The notes beneath the pieces are model-generated. The model was not told the DNA's origin. It saw nothing but the letters and a program-made list of their open reading frames with translations, and searched no databases. From assembly GCA_947385375.1 (NCBI GenBank), contig CANDKR010000004.1, positions 62,001 to 126,000 on the forward strand: a stretch of 64,000 nucleotides of DNA, in the 5' to 3' direction. The position numbers were made by a program, and so were the translations under genes. Position 1 is the stretch's first letter. Every line of letters begins with the position of its first letter. The DNA comes from an uncultured Clostridia bacterium (GTDB lineage Bacteria; Bacillota; Clostridia; TANB77; CAG-508). Below are positions 18,301 through 27,804 of this stretch, piece by piece.

Positions 18301-21300
18301 TTCAAGAGCTCCATGTACTTCGTTTCCTTCATATACTTTTGCTCTATAATAGTAATCACTTTCATATAAATCTAATTTATATGAGATATTTGCGTCTGCA
18401 ACTTTTAATTGTAGATTTAAGTAATCTTGATATTCTTCTGATTCAAAATCTACATATTCATTATATTTGTAGTTCATCAATTTTTGATTTACTACAACAT
18501 TTGCTGAGTAAACATCTTTTGTTACTGCTAGCTCAGCTTCATCTCTTTTTACTAAACCTAAATTGATATTTAGTAAATAAGGATATGTTGCTGAATAATG
18601 ATATTTAATTACTAATCCGCCTTCGATTTTATTCAAATATTTATCAACATAGTCGATATGATATTTGCTATCAAATGGGAATGTTAATCCTCTTGTAGAT
18701 GTTCTTGCTGGCATTTTGAATGGTTCTCTAATGAATCCATTTTCTAATGTTTGAAGTTCCGATATTTTTCTAGTATTTCCATCTAATGATGGCATTGAAT
18801 CAGTTGAGTAATATGTTAAATCTGTTCTTTCTCCATTAGTTCCTTCTGCATAACCATTTGTAACTCCGTCATCATCAATAGGTGAATCACCTGTAAATGT
18901 TGCGAATTTATTGTTAAATGCATCTCTTTCCGCTTCATCGTCAACTGCCATTGAGTCTTTGTTAAATTTATTTCTTTCAGCATTTGTTGTATTATTTCTA
19001 AATGCTGCTGCGTTTCCGCCACCTGTTACTAAGAACTCTGTTGGTTCATAAGTTTGACCATCATAGTAGAATTCTACATCATAATCTGCTCTTGTAATAC
19101 CTTGTGCTTTTTCTTCGTCTGTTATACCAGGTACTGACATTCTAGGAGCTGACCAGATACCTTCTACTGATGTGTATATTGGATAAGATATTTCTGTATC
19201 AGAACCTTCTTCATAGCCTGTTGCAAGCACCCTTCCAACTTCTGTTTGTCCTGAATATAATACTTTCCAAATTAATACTTCTACATTTTGTAATCTTTCT
19301 TCTGAATCATCTAATAAACCATTTGGTTTAGAATCTTCAGTATTTTTGTCTTCTTCATTTAATGGAGCGTCAACCCAAACTGTACCAGACATTGCCATTG
19401 TTAAGTCATATTCTGTTGTAATCTTGTACTCGTTTACACAAACAACTTGACAAGTAGCATCATCTTTTAAAGTTCCTGTTGCATTAGATATTCTAATTTG
19501 TCTCCATCCTTCTGGTAAGTCACCCTCACTTACTGAGTATGTAGGAGCATCTCCTTTCCAAGTAATTGATGGTGATGTCCAAGTTTCATCTGGTTTTAAA
19601 GTTGTTTCAATTATCTTGTTTCCATTTACAATACTTTCTCCGTCACATTCAAATGTTCCAGAAATTCTTATTTTAAATGGGAAGTCTAAGTTATTATCTA
19701 CTCCTATTTTATCATCTGTCTCGATTTCTTTCTTAACAGATATCTTACCTTCGTGGTCTTCTCCGTTATTTATAACGTTAACAGAAATCTTTTGATTTGC
19801 TGAAAGTGTACCACTCTTGTTGTCAATATTTACTAATGTCCAACCTTCTGGAAGGTTAATTTCTTCTACTTCATAAGTTGGAGCTGGTGTTCCTTTTTCC
19901 CAAACATATTTGTCTGTCCAAGTTTGACCTGCTTTTAACTCTTTTGTATAAGTTTTATCTCCAACTCTTAATTTTACTGTAAATGTTTCTGAGCTTGTTG
20001 CTCCTCCATCAAGCATTTTCTTGATAGAAATTTCTGCACTATCCCAAGCTTCATCATTATATGCGTCTACTCTTGCTACATTTTTATCTGATAGTTTACC
20101 AGTTTTATTTGTAATCTTATATAGTTTTGCACCTTCTGGAATATTAACCTCTTCTACTCTATATGTTGGAGCTTTTCCTGAATAAGTAATATCTCCTGAG
20201 GTCCAAGTTTCACCTGGGTGAATTGTTATAATTCCATCTGAATTTGTATTAGGTCCTACATATAATTTATTAGCAATATATAGCTTGAATTGGAATTCCC
20301 AATCGCTATGTTCTGGATCTGCATGTTTTGTGATTGAAACTGAACCTTTATGTTCAACTTCTTGGTTTGTTGCTGTAAATGTAAATGTTCCATCTTGCTC
20401 TGTTTTTTGAATGTCAATTAATTTATAATTATCAGCTGTGTCGCCTTCGAAAGCTTCTTTAATTTCAACATTAGGTCTGCCTTCGCCTTCTTTTACTTTA
20501 TAAGTTTGACTTTTGAATTTTACATTTCCTCTAACTTGAACTCTATCAAAGAATTCTCCATTTGTATATACATCAAATACGAATTTATCTGATGTAGATA
20601 CTTCATTTCCTTGTGCGTCTACTACTTTTTTATAAATTTCATAGTTCCACTCATCATCTAATGTAATGTCATCATCAGTTAAATCTAATTCTGTATATTC
20701 ATACCATCTAGCACCAACTACACCATAAGCTAATAATTGAGATGGTCTTTCTTCCATAGATGTTAAGTCTAACCAGTAATTCCATTTAATTGGATGTCTT
20801 GAGCTTTTTCCATGAACACAATTTCCGTTACAAGTACTATTTGGTCCATGTGAAGAATGTCCACAAGTACCAGGACAATATTCAGCAACTTCTGAATCTG
20901 GTGTCCAAGTTTGTTTGAAGTATGTACCTTCTAGTTTTTCATATCTACCACCTGCATTCATATATTTGAAATCAAAATGTAGGTTTTCAATTTTTGTTAC
21001 TCCTGGAATATAATCTAATTCAATATAGAATACTTCGTTAGAGTGTGGGAATCTATATTTATCTGTAACTTCCCTTTGGTCTTTTAAGAAGTTAAATTTC
21101 CATTTTGCACCTTCAACTTCTTGAATTTCATTTGCTATACCTTCTTCATCTTCTTTGATAGCAAATGGAACTTCACCTAAGTTAGTATATAATTGTGCAT
21201 TTGTAATACCAGCAAATTGAACTGGTTCTCTATCATTTTGTGGAATATCTTGTAAACTTGCTGTATTTGTAAGTTGGCTTCCATTAGCATCTGTAATTGG

Positions 21301-22284
21301 ATTTCCATATTCATCAACTTGTGCATATTCGAAATCACCATCTAAATCTGCTAATTGGAAACTCTCTTCAACATAATCTACTGAGAATGGTCCAATTGTC
21401 CAAGTATTTGTATCTGTATCAAATGTTGCTGTAACTTTGTCTTCGCCTGTTGCTACTCCATTTTCATCTTGCTCTATTTTACCATCTTGGTTTGCATCTT
21501 CATTGAATGCTGGTTCATATTCTAACTCTGGAGCAGGTACTGTTCCTGAGTGAAGTTCACCATTTTTATCTGTAAATTCATAATCTGTATTTACAAAATC
21601 TTTTTCATTTACACTTTTTGCAATTTGTCTAATGTATGAATAAAATGCTTCTGCTTCATAATATAAAGCATTATATGTATTATGATTTGTTCCTAAGTTG
21701 TCATCTGTTACCCACCAAGCATATTGGATAGTTGTATAATTATTTGGATAAAATACTTTCTCTCTTACTTCTGGGTCTACTTCTGCAATCATTTCTGCTA
21801 ATATATAAGAGTTATCTGGGCTTGTTATAATTATTTCTGTTGCTTCGTACCAAGCCCAGCTTTCTGCACTATAAGATTCTGAAGTGTATGGTGATTGTGG
21901 ATCTTCTGAGTTTGTTATTGTAAGTGCTGTACTTCCTTCATCACCTTTTGTTAATTCACCAAGATGTTTTCCTGCATCAGTATATTGTGTACTTCCTGCT
22001 TCTGTTTCTAAAGTAGGAGTATTTCTACCACCTAAGTGTGAGTCATTACCACCATGATAACAACATAAGATATCATATCTTTCTTTTAAGTCTTCCCAAG
22101 TTAAGTATTGTCCTTGGAAGTTTATGGTCTCTTCTGTTCCCATACTTCCTCTTGATTCCATTTCTGTTGTAACTACTGTTGCATATGCTAGAACGGCAGT
22201 GCTTAATAGTGTAACAAGAATTATTGTTAATGAAATTATAAATTTTTTGTCAAGTTCTGAAAATAATTTCTTCATATTAAACAC
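15382..22284 (-). CDS. Giant surface adhesin B' with predicted thioester domain and Cna-B-like modules
   Basis: The 2300-aa product has a signal segment (about residues 14-35) and a C-terminal membrane helix with a short basic tail. The N-terminal 80-230 region fits a thioester (TED) domain: LCCYHGG with Cys74/75, and TIQYAWW with Gln187, preceded by the ILAEMIAEVD-type segment typical of the family. Thioester domains can bond covalently to host targets. A small Cys/His-rich insert lies at about 468-495. Three tandem Cna-B-like repeats follow (about 648-948, each opening ISIKK or similar), then SdrD-B-like modules (GTVWVD, GMAWED) and DUF11-like modules. The C-terminal third is clearly homologous to the 3010-aa protein, including TPPTGL before the anchor. 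It overlaps the upstream gene by 8 bp. AGG lies shortly before the ATG; MKK at residue 4 is an alternative start. Confidence 0.85.
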   Translation of the reverse strand: MFNMKKLFSELDKKFIISLTIILVTLLSTAVLAYATVVTTEMESRGSMGTEETINFQGQYLTWEDLKERYDILCCYHGGNDSHLGGRNTPTLETEAGSTQYTDAGKHLGELTKGDEGSTALTITNSEDPQSPYTSESYSAESWAWYEATEIIITSPDNSYILAEMIAEVDPEVREKVFYPNNYTTIQYAWWVTDDNLGTNHNTYNALYYEAEAFYSYIRQIAKSVNEKDFVNTDYEFTDKNGELHSGTVPAPELEYEPAFNEDANQDGKIEQDENGVATGEDKVTATFDTDTNTWTIGPFSVDYVEESFQLADLDGDFEYAQVDEYGNPITDANGSQLTNTASLQDIPQNDREPVQFAGITNAQLYTNLGEVPFAIKEDEEGIANEIQEVEGAKWKFNFLKDQREVTDKYRFPHSNEVFYIELDYIPGVTKIENLHFDFKYMNAGGRYEKLEGTYFKQTWTPDSEVAEYCPGTCGHSSHGPNSTCNGNCVHGKSSRHPIKWNYWLDLTSMEERPSQLLAYGVVGARWYEYTELDLTDDDITLDDEWNYEIYKKVVDAQGNEVSTSDKFVFDVYTNGEFFDRVQVRGNVKFKSQTYKVKEGEGRPNVEIKEAFEGDTADNYKLIDIQKTEQDGTFTFTATNQEVEHKGSVSITKHADPEHSDWEFQFKLYIANKLYVGPNTNSDGIITIHPGETWTSGDITYSGKAPTYRVEEVNIPEGAKLYKITNKTGKLSDKNVARVDAYNDEAWDSAEISIKKMLDGGATSSETFTVKLRVGDKTYTKELKAGQTWTDKYVWEKGTPAPTYEVEEINLPEGWTLVNIDNKSGTLSANQKISVNVINNGEDHEGKISVKKEIETDDKIGVDNNLDFPFKIRISGTFECDGESIVNGNKIIETTLKPDETWTSPSITWKGDAPTYSVSEGDLPEGWRQIRISNATGTLKDDATCQVVCVNEYKITTEYDLTMAMSGTVWVDAPLNEEDKNTEDSKPNGLLDDSEERLQNVEVLIWKVLYSGQTEVGRVLATGYEEGSDTEISYPIYTSVEGIWSAPRMSVPGITDEEKAQGITRADYDVEFYYDGQTYEPTEFLVTGGGNAAAFRNNTTNAERNKFNKDSMAVDDEAERDAFNNKFATFTGDSPIDDDGVTNGYAEGTNGERTDLTYYSTDSMPSLDGNTRKISELQTLENGFIREPFKMPARTSTRGLTFPFDSKYHIDYVDKYLNKIEGGLVIKYHYSATYPYLLNINLGLVKRDEAELAVTKDVYSANVVVNQKLMNYKYNEYVDFESEEYQDYLNLQLKVADANISYKLDLYESDYYYRAKVYEGNEVHGALEEFYRSIGKENISDELDLDVFLTYKINVYNNSDSYLAEVKKLTDYFDEDLELVDTTVTRYIQEANGMSVDEETTVASPAYVIKKGQSGDSMWAEQLKKSLEGKVNVSGGLVNSSTTIETSGSEAMNPSDNVRREESKNYYKAEIDLSGSDLTLAVGEKLELYLTFKVRTDETPASFGDGASDATKSYVRLGTKANVAEIGAYSTFYPETNKVAGKVDKDSAPNNVDIESKNEKAWYEDDADSAPVITLDLYTETRNLNGMAWEDKETEEIDYNQKIGNGMYDEGERKIGNLTTEMVEKVRVKQADNTYREYDFVWPTSQSFDFLNGSSLESVTGFDSITLTGNTAEKLGEYGFKNIPAGNYIVRFTYGDFPSDSLDDEGNLVKLDGVAEPQTSDDNSRKPAVYNGQDFKTTEYQADVEHEYAEGGFINDEWYDFDTCDYNDAGEVVSHNSDAIDNEARRLRVIAYSKVLDNTITTALASANDYNADHTELYKNTSMFADTAKINFNIENMHSLSGQRIVITNANTGEQTEVIAGGEETQEGLKSNYVYGKTDVNGEKGTVSLINYAYNVDAIDCGIEERSNTEIVLDKEIEAITVKTNTDDTILKAVYDISYDYDVDRESGTSEYTANVTLNREKSFGTENLLAQNKDEEEGLQNFRYIYYDDSIAQSLNIEVIYKFTALNVGEVDRASNFLENASAEEILAKAEEIDRQIYTKEDGKLKNIYHPNIGEHIGSIYYIGKDEAYTQNDIVATTMVRQLIDYVDNDVVFKAADNTAPDSSWRTVTADELDEKRVIASDLIETDEDGNKTIVDDYGVAYTTSQRNNLVLSVDNVEGEKLTNPGFIIKLVPFTASTQNGELDTSCQTAMAMTMTRSIDSQIEDEDLAYDNIAEIVKFENTVGRRDIETIAGNAEPKLGEFTASLEERDASATELITFTPPTGLNTNTILTTQMLIVAVVALGILVIGIIVIKKTVLK

Positions 22285-25200
22285 CTACCTTTCTTCTTTT
22301 TAATATAATTTGTGTGTATGCTATAAATATAACTATTGATCCTAAAATTACACTTGTTATAATTACTGAGATGTAAATAAATACTTCACCAGTTTTTACT
22401 GTAATAATTGCGTCTGCTGAACTCATATCATTTTCGCCTTGTGCTTTATTAAGTGGTGTTGAGTTTGTATCAGATACACCGTAAATATTGTAATCTTCAG
22501 CAATCTCTGCTATGTTATTTACGTTTCCAGTATTATCTTCTGTCATTTGTTTAGTTAATACTAATTTAACTTCTCTTGACTCACCTGGTTGTAATTCTAC
22601 ATCTGCTAAGGCTGATGTGTATAAGTTTCCGTCTGTACCTGTGTACCAATCTGGATTTAATGTTGAGCTAAATGTCATACCTGCTGGGATATAATCAACT
22701 ATTCTCTTAACATTACCAGCTATTTCTCCAAGATTTGAAACTTTAATTTTGTATTCAATATATGTTGTTGAACTTGATATGTGTTTTGCTGCAATTGGCA
22801 TTTGTGCAAGTGTTGCATTTTCAAATTCTACACTGTCTGTTCCTGCTCTATTTTGTACTGTCATTTTGGTTATAGATGTTTCTAATGCTAAATCAAAAGT
22901 ATCTGCATATAAGAAACCTATATCTATATTTGATATACTAGAATCTGCAACTACTATTCTATCAGTAACAGCTGCATTTCTTTGTCTACCATCTTGCTCA
23001 ATCTTTGTTGTAATTGCATCAGAGTTAACATTTACTTCAACTCCTGCTTTTTGATAAGTTGTAACTGTATATTTTACTGTGTCATAATCAAAAATTACTA
23101 AGTAATTTCCATTTGCAATTCCTGCAAATGTATATGCACCTTTACTATCTGTTGTAACAGATTTTATGATTGTGCCTGTATCTGCATCTACAAGTCTTGC
23201 TGTAATTCCTGACATTTTTTGTTCAGAGTCATCTCTTACACCGTCTTTATTCTCATCAAGCCAAGCATTACCTGTAACTTTATATGTTTTTGTTATATTT
23301 GAAGAACTGCTTCCTCCACCATTTGCTGTTGCTCCAGTATTCTCTACAATATCTTCAACTACTTGATTTGCATATTCTGGGTCAGCCTCAACAATGTGTG
23401 TTATTTCATTTGATGTAATTGGTTCTGACATTGTTTTTGATTGAACTGTACCTTTGTTAGTAACTGTTGTTTCAGCTGCTCCATTTAAGCTCTTAGCTAA
23501 AGCTTTTACTGTTGCTTGAAGCTCTTTACCAGCTGGGATACTAACTGTAATTGTTGGAGCTGTTGCTCCTGAAACTCTTTTTGTTGATGTTTTTCCGTTT
23601 ATACCATAAGTAATTGTTTTTGCAAGTAATCCTTCTGGTACATAATCTATTAAGCTAACATCTTGTGCTTCATAACTACCCTCATTTTTTACTGAGAATA
23701 CATATTCTATTGTTTCACCTTCAGTTACATAAGTATTTGTTGTGTTTGTACTTTGAGAAAATACTAAGCTTGCTCTACCAACACCTAACTCACTTATATT
23801 AGAAGTAACTAATTCTAATCCGTTTGCCCTTGCTGTCGCTACTGCACTTACAACTTTATAAGTTGAACTTGCATCTAATAATTTTGTTGTTACAAATATT
23901 TTTACTTGTGTTGTTGTTTTTGATTTAATTGTTCCTGCGTCTACTTTAACTGTTCTTGTTCCTTCATCATAACTTACTAATGTATAGTTTTTACCAGTTG
24001 CATGTGATGTTGATGCTTCTACAACATATCCTTCTTTATAAGAAACTTCATCAGGTAATCTAAATTCAATAATTCCTCCTGTTAAATCTTCTTTTGAAAG
24101 GTTTGTTGCTGAAATATCATATCTAACTTCACGATCTTCATTAACTGTTGTATTTCCATCTGTATAGTTATGTGATAATAATAATTTTAATACTGTTTCT
24201 TCAACTGTAAATTTAATTGGCTCTGATACAGCACCTTGACCTAAATCATCTGCCATAGCTGTTGCCATAACTGTAAAGTCTTTATTTTCTTCTCCAGCTC
24301 TTGCTGTAAGTTTGAAACTTACTTCTTTCATTTCGTCAATTCCTAATGTTGGTATATTATATGTAATTGTTCCATTTTCTACGTTTGTTGTAATTCCTTC
24401 TTCTGCAATAACTTCACCAATTACTAATCCGCTTTCAACTGGTACTGATAGTACAACATTTTGTGCAGAAGTTTTACCTGTATTTCTAACTTCAGCTTTA
24501 AAGATTATTTCTTCATATTCTTTAATTTTACCATCAACATCTGCTGTTAATTTTACTGAAAGTTCAGGACCTTCTCCTGTGCTTAAACCAACTTTGTCTG
24601 CAACTGCTTCTTCATCGATTGTTGCAACTTCTGTATGGTTTTTATAATATGCTAAGAATGTACCATATATGTTTTCATTTAATTGTAAGTTTTCTGGAAT
24701 TTCATAATCATAAGTAAATCTTAAAATATCAGAAACTTGCATTTCATAATTACTATCTTGTGGAACTATTAAGTATGACTTAATATTATCAAAATTTTCT
24801 ACATTTTCTGTCCAACCATTTGAACTATCATTTAAGTCTTTTGTAGCTTCTCCGTTTTCAGAATAATATACTTTAAAACTTGCTGTATTTTTCTCATCAG
24901 CTACTATACCAGAAACTAATCTAGTATCAACTGTTGTTCCTAAATCTTCATCTGTTTTTATATCTTTAACACCTTTAAAAGGTATTCTACCTAAGATACA
25001 AAAATCTGAAACTACATTATCATTATTGTTCATTGCAATAATTTCCATTGTTGCAATTCTTGAAGCTGCATTTTTAGCAATTTCAGCTTCTTGTTCACCT
25101 TGTCTGATAGAAGTTAATACTGTTCCCATATCATCAAAGTTTTTTGTACTGTTAACTACTACTAATCCTGTTGGAGCTGAGTAGTAGATTGGTAATAATG

Positions 25201-27382
25201 TTAATCCACCATTTTCATAACTTGTTGCTTCATCATTTGTATATTTTAATACAAATGTATCTCCTGCTGCTGGTGTATATAAATCTACTGTCATATTTGT
25301 GTTTAATACAATGTTTGTACCATTGTTTAGGACACCTGTGCTTATTGCACCTTGTATTCCATCTACTGTTACTCTAATGTATTTTTCTCCATCTACATCA
25401 TAGATTTCTACATTAGAAATTTCTAATCCTTCACCATACATTATGCTACTGTCTGTTACTTCAACATTTCTTACATAAGTAGGTAATTTAATTTCAAATA
25501 CTGAATGTCCATAAATATCTGATGTATCAGTATTGTTATTTAATTCTAATCTTAATTCTACATTTTCGTTAGTTGCTAGAGTTGATAAACTTTCTCTGTC
25601 TAACACTAAAGTAGCTTTTGTTGAAACATCATCTAAAATTGTTTCAATTTCTGTTTCTCCAATAACAGCTGGCTCTTCAACATAAGTATAGTTTGCTTTA
25701 CCTACTGTTTTTGAAACTAATTTACTAAATGTTTTGTATTGCTCTTTAGCATACATGCTATTGCTACTTGCTTTTTCACTTGAAATAATAATATTTCCTT
25801 CTGCTACTGCTTTGCTTGTTTCAATAGCTACTTTTGAAACTCTTGAACTGAAATTATATACATAATCTCCATTTTCATTTGTTTCATATTCATTTCCTAT
25901 AACTGCTAAACTGTTTCCTTCTAAGTCTTTAATTGTAATTGTTCCTTCTTCTCCAAGAACACTTACCATATTATCTTTATTAATAACTATATTTTTATAA
26001 TAAACATCATCTGCTGGATAGTTATTTCCATCAGTAGATACATAATAACTATCTACATCTTCTAAAATTACGCCTTCTACTATTTCTGAGTATGATACGT
26101 TTATTGTTGATTTTGAAATATATGGTATTTCATATCTTCCGTCTGAATTATAATTAACAAGTGTGTAAGCTTTACTTACATTCTCTGTTTCATTATTTAT
26201 ATTGTAAGATACTATGTCACCAGTTTCTCCACTTAATTTATATTGATAATTTTCTTCGTTTGTCATTTTATTAACGTATTCAGCACTTTGTACACCACTT
26301 AATGTTACAAGTTCTGTCTTTACCTTTGTGTCTAATGTAACTTCTTCAATTTTGTCTAAATCTTCATAAGTATAGGTAACCACATAAGAATCTATACCTG
26401 ATTTTGAATAATATCTTTCTTCTTCTACAAGTTCTGCTTCACCATCTATGATGTTATCATTTTCACCAGCATTTGAAACTTCAACTAATTCTTTTTCATT
26501 TGATACTGAGATTGTTAAGATATTTGTTTCTACATCATATCCCCAATTTCCTTCTCCAAATAAAACTCTTTCATCAGTTTTACCATTTGTTCCTGCTGTT
26601 GATGTTGCTAAAACTTGAACACTTGAAACTTGTTTTCCATTAATTTTTGGAACTTCAATACTAACAACAGAATTTTTAGCTGGTAATGAATTTCCTTCTA
26701 CTTTGCTATCAACAGTGACAACTGTTTGAAGAATAACTCCTGAAGCCTCTCCGTCATTAAACATTATGTATTTTGTTGCTTCACTAGTTGTTTTTACTGC
26801 TCTATCGTCTTTCCAAAAAACATTTAAGTCAATTTCCTTTGAAAGTTCTGTTTCCTCACCTTTGTCATCAACATAAGTTCCTGTAAATACGACTTTGCTA
26901 TCTCTAGTAAGCTTTGTTTCGTTAACATATTCCTCATTTTGATATTCGATTGGGATATTCAAAACTACATTTTCATCAAAATTGATTTGCTTTAAGTAAA
27001 TGACATTTTCTTCAATACTTTGAATCTCATTTACTTCTTCTTGCTCATCTTTTAATTTAAAATTAAGTTTTTCTCCCTCTTCTTTAGTTTGAATAGCTAT
27101 TTGTGCATATTTTACATAACCGCTATCCTTTACGTTTAAATCCATTGTAATCGCAAGATTCTCTGCATTTACATCACTAACAGTCGAATAAGACTTCTCT
27201 TGTTCGACTCCAAAATATGCATCAAATTGTACATTTTCGTGACCAGTGCTTGAATCTCCACTGAAAAATGTATCAAAAAATGATGTTGCTAATGCTTCTG
27301 TGGTAAAAGCGAAATTAGCAAAAGTTAATGTGAATACAAGAATTCCTGCTAAAACTTTTTGTGACAATTTGCTTTTTAGCAT
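22277..27382 (-). CDS. Giant surface protein A' with DUF11-like and SdrD-B modules
   Basis: The 1701-aa product has a signal peptide ending ALATS (about residue 34), many beta-rich modules including DUF11-like repeats at about 950-1330, and an SdrD-B module at about 1367-1450 (GNAWLDENKDGVRDDSE, with a calcium-loop-like acidic pattern). A further DUF11-like domain and a C-terminal membrane helix with an RRK tail complete it. It is paralogous to the 1919-aa protein: both share the AMNN..LGRIP block, the ATKDLND..NGW..SYLIVP block and the same signal-peptide ending. AGGAGG lies 8 bases before the ATG. It is the first gene of operon II. The role is probably structural or adhesive at the surface. 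Confidence 0.85.
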   Translation of the reverse strand: MLKSKLSQKVLAGILVFTLTFANFAFTTEALATSFFDTFFSGDSSTGHENVQFDAYFGVEQEKSYSTVSDVNAENLAITMDLNVKDSGYVKYAQIAIQTKEEGEKLNFKLKDEQEEVNEIQSIEENVIYLKQINFDENVVLNIPIEYQNEEYVNETKLTRDSKVVFTGTYVDDKGEETELSKEIDLNVFWKDDRAVKTTSEATKYIMFNDGEASGVILQTVVTVDSKVEGNSLPAKNSVVSIEVPKINGKQVSSVQVLATSTAGTNGKTDERVLFGEGNWGYDVETNILTISVSNEKELVEVSNAGENDNIIDGEAELVEEERYYSKSGIDSYVVTYTYEDLDKIEEVTLDTKVKTELVTLSGVQSAEYVNKMTNEENYQYKLSGETGDIVSYNINNETENVSKAYTLVNYNSDGRYEIPYISKSTINVSYSEIVEGVILEDVDSYYVSTDGNNYPADDVYYKNIVINKDNMVSVLGEEGTITIKDLEGNSLAVIGNEYETNENGDYVYNFSSRVSKVAIETSKAVAEGNIIISSEKASSNSMYAKEQYKTFSKLVSKTVGKANYTYVEEPAVIGETEIETILDDVSTKATLVLDRESLSTLATNENVELRLELNNNTDTSDIYGHSVFEIKLPTYVRNVEVTDSSIMYGEGLEISNVEIYDVDGEKYIRVTVDGIQGAISTGVLNNGTNIVLNTNMTVDLYTPAAGDTFVLKYTNDEATSYENGGLTLLPIYYSAPTGLVVVNSTKNFDDMGTVLTSIRQGEQEAEIAKNAASRIATMEIIAMNNNDNVVSDFCILGRIPFKGVKDIKTDEDLGTTVDTRLVSGIVADEKNTASFKVYYSENGEATKDLNDSSNGWTENVENFDNIKSYLIVPQDSNYEMQVSDILRFTYDYEIPENLQLNENIYGTFLAYYKNHTEVATIDEEAVADKVGLSTGEGPELSVKLTADVDGKIKEYEEIIFKAEVRNTGKTSAQNVVLSVPVESGLVIGEVIAEEGITTNVENGTITYNIPTLGIDEMKEVSFKLTARAGEENKDFTVMATAMADDLGQGAVSEPIKFTVEETVLKLLLSHNYTDGNTTVNEDREVRYDISATNLSKEDLTGGIIEFRLPDEVSYKEGYVVEASTSHATGKNYTLVSYDEGTRTVKVDAGTIKSKTTTQVKIFVTTKLLDASSTYKVVSAVATARANGLELVTSNISELGVGRASLVFSQSTNTTNTYVTEGETIEYVFSVKNEGSYEAQDVSLIDYVPEGLLAKTITYGINGKTSTKRVSGATAPTITVSIPAGKELQATVKALAKSLNGAAETTVTNKGTVQSKTMSEPITSNEITHIVEADPEYANQVVEDIVENTGATANGGGSSSSNITKTYKVTGNAWLDENKDGVRDDSEQKMSGITARLVDADTGTIIKSVTTDSKGAYTFAGIANGNYLVIFDYDTVKYTVTTYQKAGVEVNVNSDAITTKIEQDGRQRNAAVTDRIVVADSSISNIDIGFLYADTFDLALETSITKMTVQNRAGTDSVEFENATLAQMPIAAKHISSSTTYIEYKIKVSNLGEIAGNVKRIVDYIPAGMTFSSTLNPDWYTGTDGNLYTSALADVELQPGESREVKLVLTKQMTEDNTGNVNNIAEIAEDYNIYGVSDTNSTPLNKAQGENDMSSADAIITVKTGEVFIYISVIITSVILGSIVIFIAYTQIILKRRKVGV

Positions 27383-27441
27383 AAATTCATCCTCCTAACA
27401 AACTTTTTGACATAGTATGACTCTATTATCATATATATAAT

Positions 27442-27469
27442 ATTTTACTACTTACAAGGTTTTAGTCAA
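27442..27469 (-). promoter_or_regulatory. Promoter of surface operon II
   Basis: Minus-strand TTGACT (27464-27469), a 16-bp spacer and TAAAAT (27442-27447), 60 bp upstream of the start at 27382. Confidence 0.65.
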
Positions 27470-27520
27470 GAGCCAAAACGCTTGTGTTTCGTAAGTTTAA
27501 CAAACTTTCCTTCAAACTAT

Positions 27521-27582
27521 TTACGGAAGCTTTTTTCATAAAAATTATATGTTTATATATTAAATTTTTATTACATTTTAAG
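27521..27582 (-). promoter_or_regulatory. Conserved bipartite upstream element, copy B
   Basis: TTACGGAA (27521-27528), a 28-base gap, then the AT-rich block 27557-27582, which matches copy A at 23 of 26 positions. The rest of the 422-bp intergenic region holds the promoter and the terminator of the upstream operon, and otherwise AT-rich sequence without a visible gene. Confidence 0.6.
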
Positions 27583-27756
27583 CAACTCAAAACAGCTTAT
27601 TTATAAAAGCCTGCTCACTATCTATTATACCAATTTTTGTAAAGGTTTTCAACCTTTTTCATCACTTTTTTCAAGTTTTTTGTAAATTTTTTCAGCTATT
27701 TTATTGCCTTTAAAAGTTTTTATTGTCATATTAGAATTCTTTTTATGTTTTTTAGA

Positions 27757-27791
27757 CAAAAAATGACCCACAAGCTTTAAATTTGTGGGTC
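27757..27791 (-). terminator. Terminator of surface operon I
   Basis: GACCCACAA (27765-27773) pairs with TTGTGGGTC (27783-27791). On the minus strand it is followed by a U-rich run. Confidence 0.85.
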
Positions 27792-27804
27792 TATTTTTAC
27801 TCAA